A DNA stretch of 64,000 nucleotides from Candidatus Nitrosocosmicus oleophilus (GTDB lineage Archaea > Thermoproteota > Nitrososphaeria > Nitrososphaerales > Nitrososphaeraceae). The stretch lies in NCBI RefSeq assembly GCF_000802205.1, contig NZ_CP012850.1, positions 2,604,001 through 2,668,000 on the forward strand, written 5' to 3'. The position numbers and the translations under genes were made by a program. Below the pieces are notes generated by a model. It saw nothing but the letters and a program-made list of their open reading frames with translations. It ran no database searches and was not told the DNA's origin. This document shows, in pieces, positions 47,394-56,773 of the stretch; the stretch's first letter is position 1; every line of letters begins with the position of its first letter.

Positions 47394-47888
47394 TTATGGC
47401 CTCATCATTTTATTTTTTTGGAACTGTTTAGATTTTTTCACATTAAATTTGCCTTCAACAAAGACGGGTTCATCGATTCCCCAGCCCCATTTTTTAGTAG
47501 GTTTTATTCTTATATATGTAGATTGAGGATGGTTTGTATTAGACATGTAACCCCCTTGACGATCAATGGTGTCTGTCATCCCATAAATTCTGATACCACG
47601 GGGTTCCCAAGGATAGGTATTCTTTAAATCATCTATCACTAGAGCAACTTTATTATTTTTTAAAACGTTTTTGTATTTGGTAGATTTTAAAATATTAATT
47701 CCTCCAACATAAAAATATTCACCGTCAAAATCAAAACCTACGGGAACAACGTCTGGTTGACAACTAGCAAGATCCGATGGGGAATACGAACAGGATGTGG
47801 CAATTCTTGCGAGCCTTTGTGATTTAATATACTCGATCTCTTTATCAGTAAACAAATAATACCGAATGATTTTTAGATAGCATTGCAT
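47394..47888 (-). CDS. PPOX-class FMN/F420-dependent oxidoreductase
   Basis: This 164-residue split-barrel protein is of the pyridoxamine-phosphate-oxidase superfamily. It has FTDKEIEYIKSQRLARIAT, DVVPVGFDFDGEYFYVGGIN, the cofactor strand STKYKNVLKNNKVALVIDDL, PRGIRIYGMTD and the C-terminal STYIRIKPTKKWGWGIDEP. The GWGI end is typical of the F420-dependent group found in soil archaea and actinobacteria. The first ten residues (MQCYLKIIRY) may not belong to it. A decayed copy lies at 56774-57200. Confidence 0.83.
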   Translation of the reverse strand: MQCYLKIIRYYLFTDKEIEYIKSQRLARIATSCSYSPSDLASCQPDVVPVGFDFDGEYFYVGGINILKSTKYKNVLKNNKVALVIDDLKNTYPWEPRGIRIYGMTDTIDRQGGYMSNTNHPQSTYIRIKPTKKWGWGIDEPVFVEGKFNVKKSKQFQKNKMMRP

Positions 47889-48519
47889 TTAAAATTATTG
47901 TTAGAATAACTACATCACCTCTTGCTAGTCCCTCTTGTAGTTTAATCCAAGTTATCTAAATATTGTTAGTTATGCTGACAAAAAGGGAATTAATAATGTA
48001 ACTAACTTCTGATCCAATTCCAGTCATAAAATGGATGAGATCGATATTAGACACAAAGATGGATACAGGGAATTAATTAGAACCGCAGGATTTCACTATT
48101 GTTATCAATTCTTATTCCCTATTTTTCGGATTGACTTGCTATAATTTACTGTTACCTTTTATCTATTATCAAATTAGAATCAAGTATGAATTTAATTCTT
48201 GCGGCATCAAGATCGGGACAAGGTTAGAAATGAATACGATAATAAATATAATTGAAGAAATTCTTTTTCCAATATCTGAAATCAAATTGAAGATTTATAA
48301 ATATGGTAAGGTTTTCGCACTGATACATATCATCAAAAAATTGAACCAGAAATCGTCATCTTCCTTCATATCAGGAATAGCATTTATCTATCCCAATGAT
48401 CGATATTGAACAAATATTGGAAAAATTATGACATCAGGTAGGACTCAGTTAATAAATCAATTAATTAATTGAGTACATATTTATCTCGATTAATGAATTC
48501 TTTTCTTGTTGTAATTGGT
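47889..48519. other. region with one weak frame
   Basis: A plus-strand frame (48131-48409, or from ATG 48230) could encode 60-92 residues (MNTIINIIEEILFPISEIKL, later AFIYPNDRY). It is isoleucine- and lysine-rich without a recognised domain, so support is weak. Confidence 0.3.
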
Positions 48520-48738
48520 ATGAGCTGTAATGGAATATGCATGAGGTTCAAAGCAAAAAGAAATCATGATGTCCCATCCAGATATCACGAAGGCCAGAAA
48601 AGATGTAGTGTTTGTGAAATCTTTATCAAATGGGACGAAACTTATTGTCCATGTTGTCACTATAAATTGAGAACAAGGTCATTTCGCGGTTGGGGAATGC
48701 GGAAGAAATACAGAGAAGAGACCTTAAAACGGTATTAA
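48520..48738 (+). CDS. small zinc-ribbon-like protein, paralogue of 21181-21402
   Basis: The best start is ATG 48520, giving 72 residues that match the paralogue residue by residue over most of the length: MSCNGICMRFKAKRNHD, RYHEGQKRCSVCEIFIKWD, YCPCCHYKLRTRSFRGWG. The cysteines (CNGIC, CSVC, CPCC) can form a zinc ribbon, and the C-terminus is strongly basic. The upstream extension (from 48469) differs from that of the paralogue and is probably not translated. The conserved FKAKRNHD segment is characteristic of this thaumarchaeal family, for which I know no function. Confidence 0.82.
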   Translation: MSCNGICMRFKAKRNHDVPSRYHEGQKRCSVCEIFIKWDETYCPCCHYKLRTRSFRGWGMRKKYREETLKRY

Positions 48739-49201
48739 ATATTTTACAGATTAAAGCAGTATTAACAAAACAACTGTAAAAAAAGACCTTACCTTTATCG
48801 GATGAGTTAATGTGAGGTAAGGTAAGGTACTCAAAGGCTAGGTAATAGTGTTGAACGAAATGAGTACAATTGCTCCATTTCATAATCGGATCGAAAAAAT
48901 CATGAAACTCGAATGTATGTGGATCAGTTTTTCAAGAATGATGTATGAAGATCCAACAGCTCTTTGATTTGATTTATGTTTATATTGTCGGACTTATGTT
49001 TTGCTACAGGTTCAAAGAAAATTAATTTTACAATTATGTCTGATGAGAATTTGAGAATCGTTTGTCAAAAGAAAACATCTTTACTATATTATATTACCAT
49101 TAAAATACATTTAAATGTAAAATAAGATCAAAAATGCACATTAAATAAGTCCATACAAATCATCCAAGTTATAACTGACAGTGAAATAATAAAAAAGCAA
49201 A
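48739..49201. other. intergenic region before USP gene
   Basis: No gene. It contains a short direct repeat (GGTAAGGTAAGGTA near 48818). Confidence 0.4.
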
Positions 49202-49209
49202 CATATAAG
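49202..49209 (+). promoter_or_regulatory. TATA box of USP gene at 49233
   Basis: ATATAAG-type box 24-31 bases before the preferred ATG 49233, supporting that start over the TTG at 49224. Confidence 0.45.
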
Positions 49210-49232
49210 CATCTATAATTTATTTGATCTTA

Positions 49233-49751
49233 ATGAAGATTTTAACGCTAGTAGATGGATCTAACCATTCACTAAGAGCTTTAGAATATGTCTCGAATCT
49301 TCTTGGATCAGTTCCAGAGGATTCCGGCCCAGGAAAAAGTGAATTACTCCCTAAACATGAAATGATAATTTTGACCGTATTACAACCATTCATTTTGTCA
49401 AAAGAAGTTATAAAAAATTTTGAGTCCATGGGTCAAGGAAGGAAGAAACTATTAGATAAATATTTAAAAGATATTTATTCGGTAATGCAGACTGAGTGGA
49501 TCAAAAAACTCTCTTCTCTCAAATCAAAGTATAATAAAATAGGTCTAGCCATAAGTACAAAAATAATCACTGGTAGTCATTCGAGCCGGTTTATTGCCTA
49601 TACCATTGTTAAATTTGCTGAAGATAAAGGAATTGATTTAATTGTTGTAGGAAGTGTAGGAACGGGAGGCATTTCCAAAAATAAGTCTCTTGGAAGTGTA
49701 ACAAGGAACATAGCAGAAATATCTACTAGTCCTGTATTAATAGTTCCTTAA
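49233..49751 (+). CDS. universal stress protein (UspA family, DGSxHSLRAL type)
   Basis: This 172-residue USP starts at ATG 49233 (MKILTLVDGSNHSLRALEYV). It has a long mid-region (GKSELLPKHEMIILTVLQPF) and ends with the complete ligand loop GSVGTGGISKNKSLGSVTRN and SPVLIVP. The first strand has DGS like bacterial UspA. It shares this subtype with the genes at 53214 and 63105, each about 172 residues, suggesting local duplications. It lies 19 bases before the repeated CBS segment, with the CBS gene convergent to it. Confidence 0.9.
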   Translation: MKILTLVDGSNHSLRALEYVSNLLGSVPEDSGPGKSELLPKHEMIILTVLQPFILSKEVIKNFESMGQGRKKLLDKYLKDIYSVMQTEWIKKLSSLKSKYNKIGLAISTKIITGSHSSRFIAYTIVKFAEDKGIDLIVVGSVGTGGISKNKSLGSVTRNIAEISTSPVLIVP

Positions 49752-49770
49752 TGGACAACCTCCAGGTTGT

Positions 49771-50457
49771 ATAAACACCATTTATTCAATGAAAGTATTA
49801 ATAAACCAAAAATGTGAAATATCCTGTTTCAATTGATTTTCTGGAATTGGAAGGTTACTTGCTATAACCGTAGAGAGCAAATCTTTGTTTTCAACTAAAT
49901 ATCTAAAGATATCTTTATCTGTCAAAATTCCTGCCAATTTATCATTCTCTAAAATGATAACTCTTCTTATTTTTCTCTCATACATCAATTTCATAGCATC
50001 TGCAATAGTAGCTTTTGATGAAAGTGTGATTAAAGGATGGCTCATATGTTCTCTTACAGGGACTACCATCTGATGTGGCTGTAACATACCAATTGTCCTA
50101 ATGACGTCTCTTTCGGTAATAATTCCAATGGGTTTTCGGGTATTAAGGTTGTCTACAATTACCACGCAGCCAATATTATTATTAGACATTATTCTCGATA
50201 CTCCAATTAAATTTACATTCTGTTCAGCGACTATGATATTTTTGTTCATTAAATTTGTGATCCCAATGGAATCAATACTCATATAGTCTTGATATAATAC
50301 GTTTATATAAAAATACCTTCTTTCTGATTTGGTTGTATTTTATTATTATTTAAAAACTAGGTTAATGTCAGGGTTATCACTAAGCCACTTTGCATTATAC
50401 TAATTTAATTGATCAAAAAAATTTTTCTAGTATAAAGATAAGTGATATGAATGGACG
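49771..50457. repeat. 687-bp direct repeat, copy 2 (probable parental copy)
   Basis: Same sequence as 27486-28172. Here its right end runs 7 bases into the alcohol dehydrogenase gene (ATGGACG), whose frame then continues. That makes this copy the likely source. Confidence 0.9.
49782..50282 (-). CDS. CBS-pair protein, identical to 27497-27997
   Basis: This 166-residue two-CBS protein is the same as the product at 27497 in every residue. The two domains end GIITERDVIR and GILTDKDIFR, and the first strands are IGCVVIVDNLN and IRRVIILEND. It likely binds AMP/ATP or related ligands and modulates a partner. In this copy it is divergent from the zinc alcohol dehydrogenase, with 168 bases of shared promoter region. 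Having two identical copies may double the dose or reflect a very recent event. Confidence 0.9.
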   Translation of the reverse strand: MSIDSIGITNLMNKNIIVAEQNVNLIGVSRIMSNNNIGCVVIVDNLNTRKPIGIITERDVIRTIGMLQPHQMVVPVREHMSHPLITLSSKATIADAMKLMYERKIRRVIILENDKLAGILTDKDIFRYLVENKDLLSTVIASNLPIPENQLKQDISHFWFINTFIE

Positions 50458-51515
50458 GATATATTAGGTCAGCAAGAATTCACGAGTATAACAAACCATT
50501 GGAATTGGATAATATTTACAAACCTGTCATAAGTCGTGATGAAGAAGTCCTAGTAAAGGTTGGAGCTTCAGGATTATGCCATAGCGACCTTCATCTTATT
50601 AGCGGCGAATGGAGAAATATTATCCCATTAAATCTACCAAAGACACCAGGGCACGAAATAGCAGGATGGATAGAAGAAGTTGGTACATCGGTACCGGAAA
50701 ATATCATGAAACCAGGTGACTTGGTAGCAGTTTTTGGCGGCTGGGGTTGTGGTTGGTGCATACAATGTAAGTCAGGAGATGAGCAACTTTGTGCTTTTGC
50801 TAAATGGCCCGGGTTATCGTCTTTTGATGGAGGATTTTCTGAATACCTGCTAGTCCCCTCATACAGATTTTTGGTGAATGTACGGAGTTCGGAAGTTGTA
50901 CCTGAGAATTTGGCACCATTAACTGATGCAGGTTTGACGCCTTATAGAGCAATTAAGAAGATAAAGAGCATACTTGGACCAGGTAGAAATATCGGAATAC
51001 TTGGAATAGGTGGTTTAGGCTCATATGCCGTACAATATGCAAAAATCTTGGGAGGCGGTTCTAAAGTATTTGCGATGGATAGATCTGAAAGCAAATTAGA
51101 ATTAGCAAGCAAATGCGGCGCGGATCATTTGGTCAATCTGCGTTCTATTGATAATCTGGTTGATAGAATTAGGGCCCAGACAGGAGGTAAGATGCTAGAC
51201 GTCATCATTGATTGCGTAGGAACAGACAAAACGTTTTACGACTCTATAAGTATACTCGCAAAAGGAGGCTGTGTAGTAATAGTAGGTCTGTTTGGAACGG
51301 CTGCCAAGATCCCAATAGCAATGACTGTACTAAATGAATATAAAATATTTGGATCCTTATGGGGCAATTATAATGAACTAAGAGAAGTAATAGAATTATT
51401 AAATGAAGGTAGAATTAAGAACCATATAACCAAGTTTAGACTGGATGATGTTAATGAAGCTATCAAATTGTTGAAAGAGGGTCAAATAATTGGAAGAGGT
51501 GTGTTAATTCCATGA
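50451..51515 (+). CDS. zinc-dependent alcohol dehydrogenase (MDR family)
   Basis: This medium-chain NAD(P)-dependent alcohol dehydrogenase has 354 residues. The catalytic zinc ligands are in GLCHSDLH (C43) and TPGHE (H68, E69). The structural zinc site is C100, C103, C106 and C114 (GCGWCIQC to EQLC). The cofactor fold has GILGIGGLGSYAVQYAK (about residue 180). The Asp in FAMDRSESK at the end of strand 2 suggests NAD rather than NADP. It is divergent from a CBS gene. It may regenerate redox balance or act on aldehydes during stress. Confidence 0.92.
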   Translation: MDGYIRSARIHEYNKPLELDNIYKPVISRDEEVLVKVGASGLCHSDLHLISGEWRNIIPLNLPKTPGHEIAGWIEEVGTSVPENIMKPGDLVAVFGGWGCGWCIQCKSGDEQLCAFAKWPGLSSFDGGFSEYLLVPSYRFLVNVRSSEVVPENLAPLTDAGLTPYRAIKKIKSILGPGRNIGILGIGGLGSYAVQYAKILGGGSKVFAMDRSESKLELASKCGADHLVNLRSIDNLVDRIRAQTGGKMLDVIIDCVGTDKTFYDSISILAKGGCVVIVGLFGTAAKIPIAMTVLNEYKIFGSLWGNYNELREVIELLNEGRIKNHITKFRLDDVNEAIKLLKEGQIIGRGVLIP

Positions 51516-51627
51516 TATTCAAATATTTATGATACGGAATTGTTGTTGATGAACCTAATTGGGGGATTTAACCTAAATGTTAATATCTATCAACAAAGAT
51601 ATACCATACTGTAAATAATTTGACTTT

Positions 51628-52133
51628 ATGAAAATCATAGTTCCTATTGATGGTTCTACTCCATCCATAAAGGCTTTGGGATATGCAATTTATCTACTCA
51701 AACTTATGAATCCCAATACCGGCGATTCAAGAAATAAATCTAACGAATACTGATAACCATACTTCCTCAATTTCATCTGCCTTTAGGGTTTGAAAAAAAT
51801 CCATGTAGTCTATTGAGATGGGTCAAAATGTTTCTTTGTCTCATTTCATCGAAGAAATAAATGGATAATGGAGAAATAGTGGCTAAATAAGTTATCGGAG
51901 AAGAGAGCTCGATATCCCAAATCAGATATTTCTATAAGAACAAACTTGTTGGAAGGAAGTAATTCTAGGAGGGCCATTGCTGGAAGAACTGTAAAATTTT
52001 CAATAGAAAGACAAGTAGATCATGTCATAGTAGGGAAGTTGGATGAGGAGGTATTTCAAAAATAAAGGCCATTGGCAGTGTTTCAAGAAATTTAGTAGAA
52101 ATATCAAAACATCCTGTATTAATAATACATTAA
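51628..52133 (+). pseudogene. decayed universal stress protein
   Basis: ATG 51628 begins a good USP start (MKIIVPIDGSTPSIKALGYA) that ends at a stop near 51750. In other frames the same gene continues (LITILPQFHLPLGFEKNP) and ends with GISKIKAIGSVSRNLVEISK and HPVLIIH before TAA at 52131. Several frameshifts and the loss of the middle make it non-functional. Confidence 0.75.
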
Positions 52134-52274
52134 CGATGACAATGAATTATGTACCTCCAAATCTGCAAGTCGATACTCGGATCACTTTTCTTTAACGAGC
52201 TAGCAGTTATTGATTGTAGTTGAAAATTAGACAAAAAAAACTATTACTGAAATAGGCCTTATCATTGTATAAAA

Positions 52275-52967
52275 TTATATATAAAAGCTTAAGAAGGTTC
52301 CTACCATATAGGAAACTAGTGCTGCAACGCCTCCTATTATTAATGTGATAAGGCCCGACCTTATTGAGGATTTGTTAACAACTCTTCCCGTTATATAGCC
52401 TATGCAAAAAAAAGCTAATAGTGTAAAAACAATCGAATAAATAAAAATATCATTAGTGGTAAAACCTGCAGGATTGTTTATGATAAATAGAAAGATAAAA
52501 GGAAGGAGTGGGATAATGCCAACCACATTGAAAGCAACAAATGTTGTAACTGCTTTGAATATTGGATTCTCATCGTCTACATTCGATATCCCCATTTTCT
52601 CTTTCATTAGAACATCGACCCAAATCTTTCTATTAGAAACTATAATCTTGATCAAGTTTTCTAATAATTCATCTTTAAAGCCCTTTTCTGCATAAATATT
52701 TTTAATTTCAGATATCTTGAATTCAGGAAACTCTTGAACTTCTTTATTCTGTCTATTTCGCTCTTTCTCGATGTACTCAATTCTTGATCTTGTGGATAAA
52801 TAATTACCCATAGCCATTGAAAACCCATCTGCAAAAAGGTTTGCAAATCCTAAAATTATAACAATGGCAGGTGCTAATGATGCGCCCACTACACCTGCAA
52901 CTATTGCAAATGTGGTAACAGCTCCATCTGTTGCACCATAAACAAAATCTTCTATCGTCCACTTCAA
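52275..52967 (-). CDS. VIT1/CCC1-family iron/manganese transporter
   Basis: This membrane transporter is of the vacuolar-iron-transporter family, which exports Fe2+/Mn2+ from the cytoplasm. The 230-residue protein starts at TTG 52967. It has the family start TIEDFVYGATDGAVTTFAIV, helix 2 with GFANLFADGFSMAMGNYLST, a charged cytoplasmic domain (about residues 60-135) with the metal-binding EKERNRQNKE region, and three more helices. The Asp and Met residues of the metal path are kept. It is divergent from a USP gene; the same arrangement, decayed, recurs at 62123-63512. Confidence 0.9.
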   Translation of the reverse strand: MKWTIEDFVYGATDGAVTTFAIVAGVVGASLAPAIVIILGFANLFADGFSMAMGNYLSTRSRIEYIEKERNRQNKEVQEFPEFKISEIKNIYAEKGFKDELLENLIKIIVSNRKIWVDVLMKEKMGISNVDDENPIFKAVTTFVAFNVVGIIPLLPFIFLFIINNPAGFTTNDIFIYSIVFTLLAFFCIGYITGRVVNKSSIRSGLITLIIGGVAALVSYMVGTFLSFYI

Positions 52968-53185
52968 GATTATGAATATATCTTCTCTAGGTTATATAAT
53001 ACGATTTGGATAGTGTCCCTAAAATTCAAATTAAGTCTTTTCACAAAGCTTTTTGATAAAAAGATTGTACTAAAGAGTTAAAGATAACCCAATTATGGCA
53101 TATTAATTTCGATATGGGGTCAAGAAATCCTAAATTCGATATTATTTGGATAGGTGGCATTGTAAGAAACACTCAAGAACAACAA

Positions 53186-53193
53186 TATAAACA
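53186..53193 (+). promoter_or_regulatory. TATA box of USP gene at 53214
   Basis: TATAAACA 21-28 bases before the ATG. Confidence 0.45.
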
Positions 53194-53213
53194 TGCATCT
53201 TATTTCATAATAT

Positions 53214-53732
53214 ATGAGATTATTAGCATTGGTTGACGGTTCTGAACATTCACTAAGGGCACTAGATTATTCGATAAACCTATTGAACGGAATTGGTATA
53301 AGTGAAAATAGACCTAAGAAAAGCGCTAAAAATAATCACGAATTAATAATTTTAAATGTGTTACCAACTATACATTCTTCACCTGGAATTTTAACTCCAA
53401 TCAAACCATCTAAGGATGGTAAAAGTATTTCATTGGATCAGTATACTAACCAAGTTAATAGAATTATAGAATCAGAATGGGTTAAGAATCTTGAGGAGCT
53501 CAAAATAAAATACGAGAAATCCGGAGTACGCACAAGTACGAAGATTCTCAAAGGAAGTCATTCCAGTCGTTATGTTGCATACAGTATCATCAAATTTGTA
53601 AAGGACCAAAAGGTAGATCTTATTGTCCTAGGAAGTGTTGGCCTAGGAGGGGTCTTAAAAAATAAGGCACTTGGTAGCGTTACTAGAAATATTGCTGAAA
53701 TTTCTACATGTCCAGTTCTAATTGTACCCTGA
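53214..53732 (+). CDS. universal stress protein (UspA family, DGSxHSLRAL type)
   Basis: This intact 172-residue USP has MRLLALVDGSEHSLRALDYS at the start, ELIILNVLPTI, the helix segment with WVKNLEELKIKYEKSGVRT and the loop GSVGLGGVLKNKALGSVTRN with CPVLIVP. It contains the G-x2-G-x9-GS pattern used for ATP in ATP-binding USPs. It is divergent from the VIT transporter, 246 bases between starts, so the pair may respond to one signal, such as metal or oxidative stress. Confidence 0.9.
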   Translation: MRLLALVDGSEHSLRALDYSINLLNGIGISENRPKKSAKNNHELIILNVLPTIHSSPGILTPIKPSKDGKSISLDQYTNQVNRIIESEWVKNLEELKIKYEKSGVRTSTKILKGSHSSRYVAYSIIKFVKDQKVDLIVLGSVGLGGVLKNKALGSVTRNIAEISTCPVLIVP

Positions 53733-53776
53733 CATAGAAATAATTCCTTTGGCTTTTAAGAATCACCCACATATTT

Positions 53777-55411
53777 TTACAAGATTTCTATATCTCTTTT
53801 TAAGTTCATCGCTGATTTGCTGAAAATTCTTTTATCCATTTCCTTTATTTCTGTAGCCATCTGGGGCTTAAATTCCATTTTCTCTAAAATATCTTTGTCA
53901 ATATCAATACCTGGTGCGGTTTCTACCAAAACCAATTCGGTTCCATTTAACTTGAATACGGCTCTTTCTGTAACATACATAATCTCCTGTCCATATTTAG
54001 ATGCTTGATACGAACTGAAGGAAATTTTATAAACATCTTTAACAAACTTTGCGATTGGTCCATCCTCGAGTATTTTGATTCCGTTCTCTTTTACATCTAT
54101 AATATTATTTCCTCCCCTAAATGATCCTGCAAAGTAAATTTTAGATACTCCACCTGCAATAACTGGGAATCCACCTGTGCCAAATAATCTATTAGGTAGT
54201 ATTGAGGGATTTACATTTCCGAATCTATCAATTTGTAAAAAGCCCAGAGATGCTGCATCGATGATTCCACCCTCAAAGTTAGAAAACATGTCTGGCATTG
54301 TGGAGAGTGCAAACGCCCCCATCGCTAATCCAAAGTCATTTCCTGACAATGCCACTCCTCCCCACGGTCCCGATTCAATAACTGTTATTATAATATTTAT
54401 AATGTTTTCTTCGGCAGCAACTGATGAAATTAACGCAGGAATTCCAATTCCTAAATTCACTAATACAGGGGCCTGTTTCTGTGTAAAGAGTTCGAGGAAC
54501 TCAAGAGTCACCCTCCTAGCAATCACCATTTCATATTCTTTTGATTTATCTAGAAGAATACCACGATCCAAATTATTATACATGGGAGAAACAATTTGAC
54601 TAGATAATCTTGGGTCGTATGCAATTGATCCTGTTTGCCAGTGGTATTCCATTGGAGAAATTACAATGTGATCAACAAGTGGAAAAGGTACATCAACATG
54701 TCTTGGATTTATGGCCCCAGTCTTTGTTATCCAGCGCACTTGTGAGATTACTTTTCCCTGTTTTGGTCTTGCTTTGGTAGCCTGTGCAATACTAAGTACG
54801 GTTCCTCTGATTCCCTCCTCTTGTGTTGACAAATTACCCATTTCATCTGCAATAGAAGTTCTTATTAGTGCATAACTTGGTTTTGGCGCTCTATATAAAA
54901 GATAGTCCTCGCTGTCAATACTTAATAGTTCAATATTACATGTTTTTTTGTTTCTCCCCAATTCGTTGAGAGCAGCATCATCATTTCTTGGATCTAAAAA
55001 TGTATTCAAGCCTATTTTAGTTAATAGACCCGGCCTTCCAGATGCTATTTCTCTAAACCAGTAAGCAGTGATTCCTATCGGCCAACCATAACACTCTATT
55101 CTGTTGTCTATAACCATTTTTTGTAACCATGGGGAAAACCCTAAAAATGGCATTAACATACCCACTAAAAATTCTTGATCGGCATCATGAAACAATATTT
55201 GAGCAACCTGATCTAAGGATCTCCCTGGGACTGCTGGTAGTGCATCAGAAATTATGAAAATATTCTTTGGGTGACCTGTTCTTTGATACGTTTTAAAAAG
55301 CTCGTTTATCAAGTATTCGGGAGTGGTTGCCATATTAAAACCAGATATAGCTACTACAGAATCATCACCAATACTATCGAGGATAGAAACGTCATCCACC
55401 TTACCTAACAT
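53777..55411 (-). CDS. family I CoA-transferase (propionate/acetate CoA-transferase-like)
   Basis: This enzyme moves CoA between short-chain carboxylates and acyl-CoA through a glutamyl-CoA intermediate. The 544-residue chain contains both family halves fused. The first begins MLGKVDDVSILDSIGDDSVV and VAISGFNMATTPEYLI. The second carries NLGIGIPAL and the catalytic Glu in VIESGPWGG (about residue 345), followed by GNDFGLAMGA and ASLGFLQIDRFGNVNPS. The closest named types are Pct and YdiF. With PHA synthase and acyl-CoA carboxylase in the same window, it could activate propionate, acetate or hydroxy acids for storage or catabolism. Confidence 0.9.
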   Translation of the reverse strand: MLGKVDDVSILDSIGDDSVVAISGFNMATTPEYLINELFKTYQRTGHPKNIFIISDALPAVPGRSLDQVAQILFHDADQEFLVGMLMPFLGFSPWLQKMVIDNRIECYGWPIGITAYWFREIASGRPGLLTKIGLNTFLDPRNDDAALNELGRNKKTCNIELLSIDSEDYLLYRAPKPSYALIRTSIADEMGNLSTQEEGIRGTVLSIAQATKARPKQGKVISQVRWITKTGAINPRHVDVPFPLVDHIVISPMEYHWQTGSIAYDPRLSSQIVSPMYNNLDRGILLDKSKEYEMVIARRVTLEFLELFTQKQAPVLVNLGIGIPALISSVAAEENIINIIITVIESGPWGGVALSGNDFGLAMGAFALSTMPDMFSNFEGGIIDAASLGFLQIDRFGNVNPSILPNRLFGTGGFPVIAGGVSKIYFAGSFRGGNNIIDVKENGIKILEDGPIAKFVKDVYKISFSSYQASKYGQEIMYVTERAVFKLNGTELVLVETAPGIDIDKDILEKMEFKPQMATEIKEMDKRIFSKSAMNLKRDIEIL

Positions 55412-55957
55412 ATTATGAAATACTTATCACAGTATGTTCATAAGGATATTGATATTTGATAATGCTCCCCATCTGGATGGATATTCCTTTAAATTTTGAG
55501 TAGAAAGTTGATATTTCTAATCGGCTTCCTCCGTACTGAATTCTTGAATATTTAGATACCCCAATCTTCGGTATTCAGATCCTGATTCCCTTAAAGAACA
55601 ATTCATAAATGTATATCTTAGTTATAAAAGCAATATCAAATTTTGAGCAGTTTCTCTTTCTATTGATATAGAATTTTCTAGAATTCCATTATCAAGAAAG
55701 TTCAACTAAACTCCCAACGATTTGAGACTCTTGTTGGAGAACATGTTCAGAACAATACATGTGGAACAATAAAAGACTAAAATTGGTCCATAGAGGGCCA
55801 AACGATCATTTGGTATTAATCTTTTAACGAAAGTGGATCCATCATTCACATATAAATAGTACTCATTAAAGATCAGCCTTGGAGGTAATATTCACCATTT
55901 TAATATTTGTACATTTAAACAAATATTGTTATTAAATCCGACTAAATTACGTATAAC
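55412..55957. other. intergenic region with inverted repeat near its end
   Basis: No gene. The right end contains a 9-base inverted repeat (55902-55927) and the promoter of the USP at 55958. Confidence 0.4.
55902..55927. promoter_or_regulatory. 9-base inverted repeat upstream of USP gene
   Basis: AATATTTGT-N8-ACAAATATT is a perfect inverted repeat ending 30 bases before ATG 55958 and just upstream of the TATA-like TTATTAAA. That position suits an activator site. Confidence 0.45.
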
Positions 55958-56419
55958 ATGATATCTAGCATATTGGTGACTGATGATGGAACCGAATCTT
56001 CTGACAAAGCAATAGAGAAGGCATCAGAACTTGCAAAACAAATGAATGTCCTCCTAATCTTGCTACATGTCATTGATGATATTGGAATGCCCCGAACACT
56101 AGTTTTAGGAAATGACAAACCTGCAATTGAAGTAGCTAGAGTAACAATAGGGAAAGCCATAGAAAAAGGATGGAGACAAAGAGCTAAAACTATAATCGAT
56201 AAATTGGAGAAGGAGGAGAAAATACCAAACGTTCGAAGTCATTGTGTATGGGGAGTTGCTTCAGAAGAAATCTTAAAGTTTGCAGAAAGAAACAAGATAG
56301 ATATGATTGTCATGGGTCCTGGCAAACGCCTAAAAGGATTTTCAAAGATAGGGGCTCTGGGAAGCGTTACCAGGAAAGTATCTGAGTTGGCTAACTGCCC
56401 AGTCCTAATAGTTCACTAA
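55958..56419 (+). CDS. universal stress protein (UspA family, VTDDGTE type)
   Basis: This 153-residue USP has SSILVTDDGTESSDKAIEKA, LLILLHVIDDIGMPRTL, a helix with EEILKFAERNKIDMIVM and the loop GPGKRLKGFSKIGALGSVTR with CPVLIVH. It is closest to the USP at 17507. An inverted repeat sits in its promoter region. It is followed by a decayed PPOX gene on the other strand. Confidence 0.9.
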   Translation: MISSILVTDDGTESSDKAIEKASELAKQMNVLLILLHVIDDIGMPRTLVLGNDKPAIEVARVTIGKAIEKGWRQRAKTIIDKLEKEEKIPNVRSHCVWGVASEEILKFAERNKIDMIVMGPGKRLKGFSKIGALGSVTRKVSELANCPVLIVH

Positions 56420-56773
56420 AAAAAGATTGTTATTTACATTTGTAACTCGATTTCGTAATATGTTTAAACAGAAGAGTAATTAATTTTGCATATTTCAATT
56501 TTAAAAAATGAGTGTATGCCAGATAATTATTACTAACAAAAGAATCCTCAGTAAACGTGTTAATCGTAGAATAGAATGAATGAAAGGTGAAAAAGAAATG
56601 GTCCAAAAACTTGACTAACGGTTTTATCTATCTAAATTATAAAAACATCCACCTCTATTTTCTTTTTTTATTCCCTTAAATCGGAATCTGTTATTTATTT
56701 AAGAAATGAACCCTACAAAAATAAGTGGATTAACTAAAATGATTGTGTTAATTATGCACACGAAATGGATATT
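56420..56773. other. intergenic region
   Basis: No gene seen. Confidence 0.4.
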
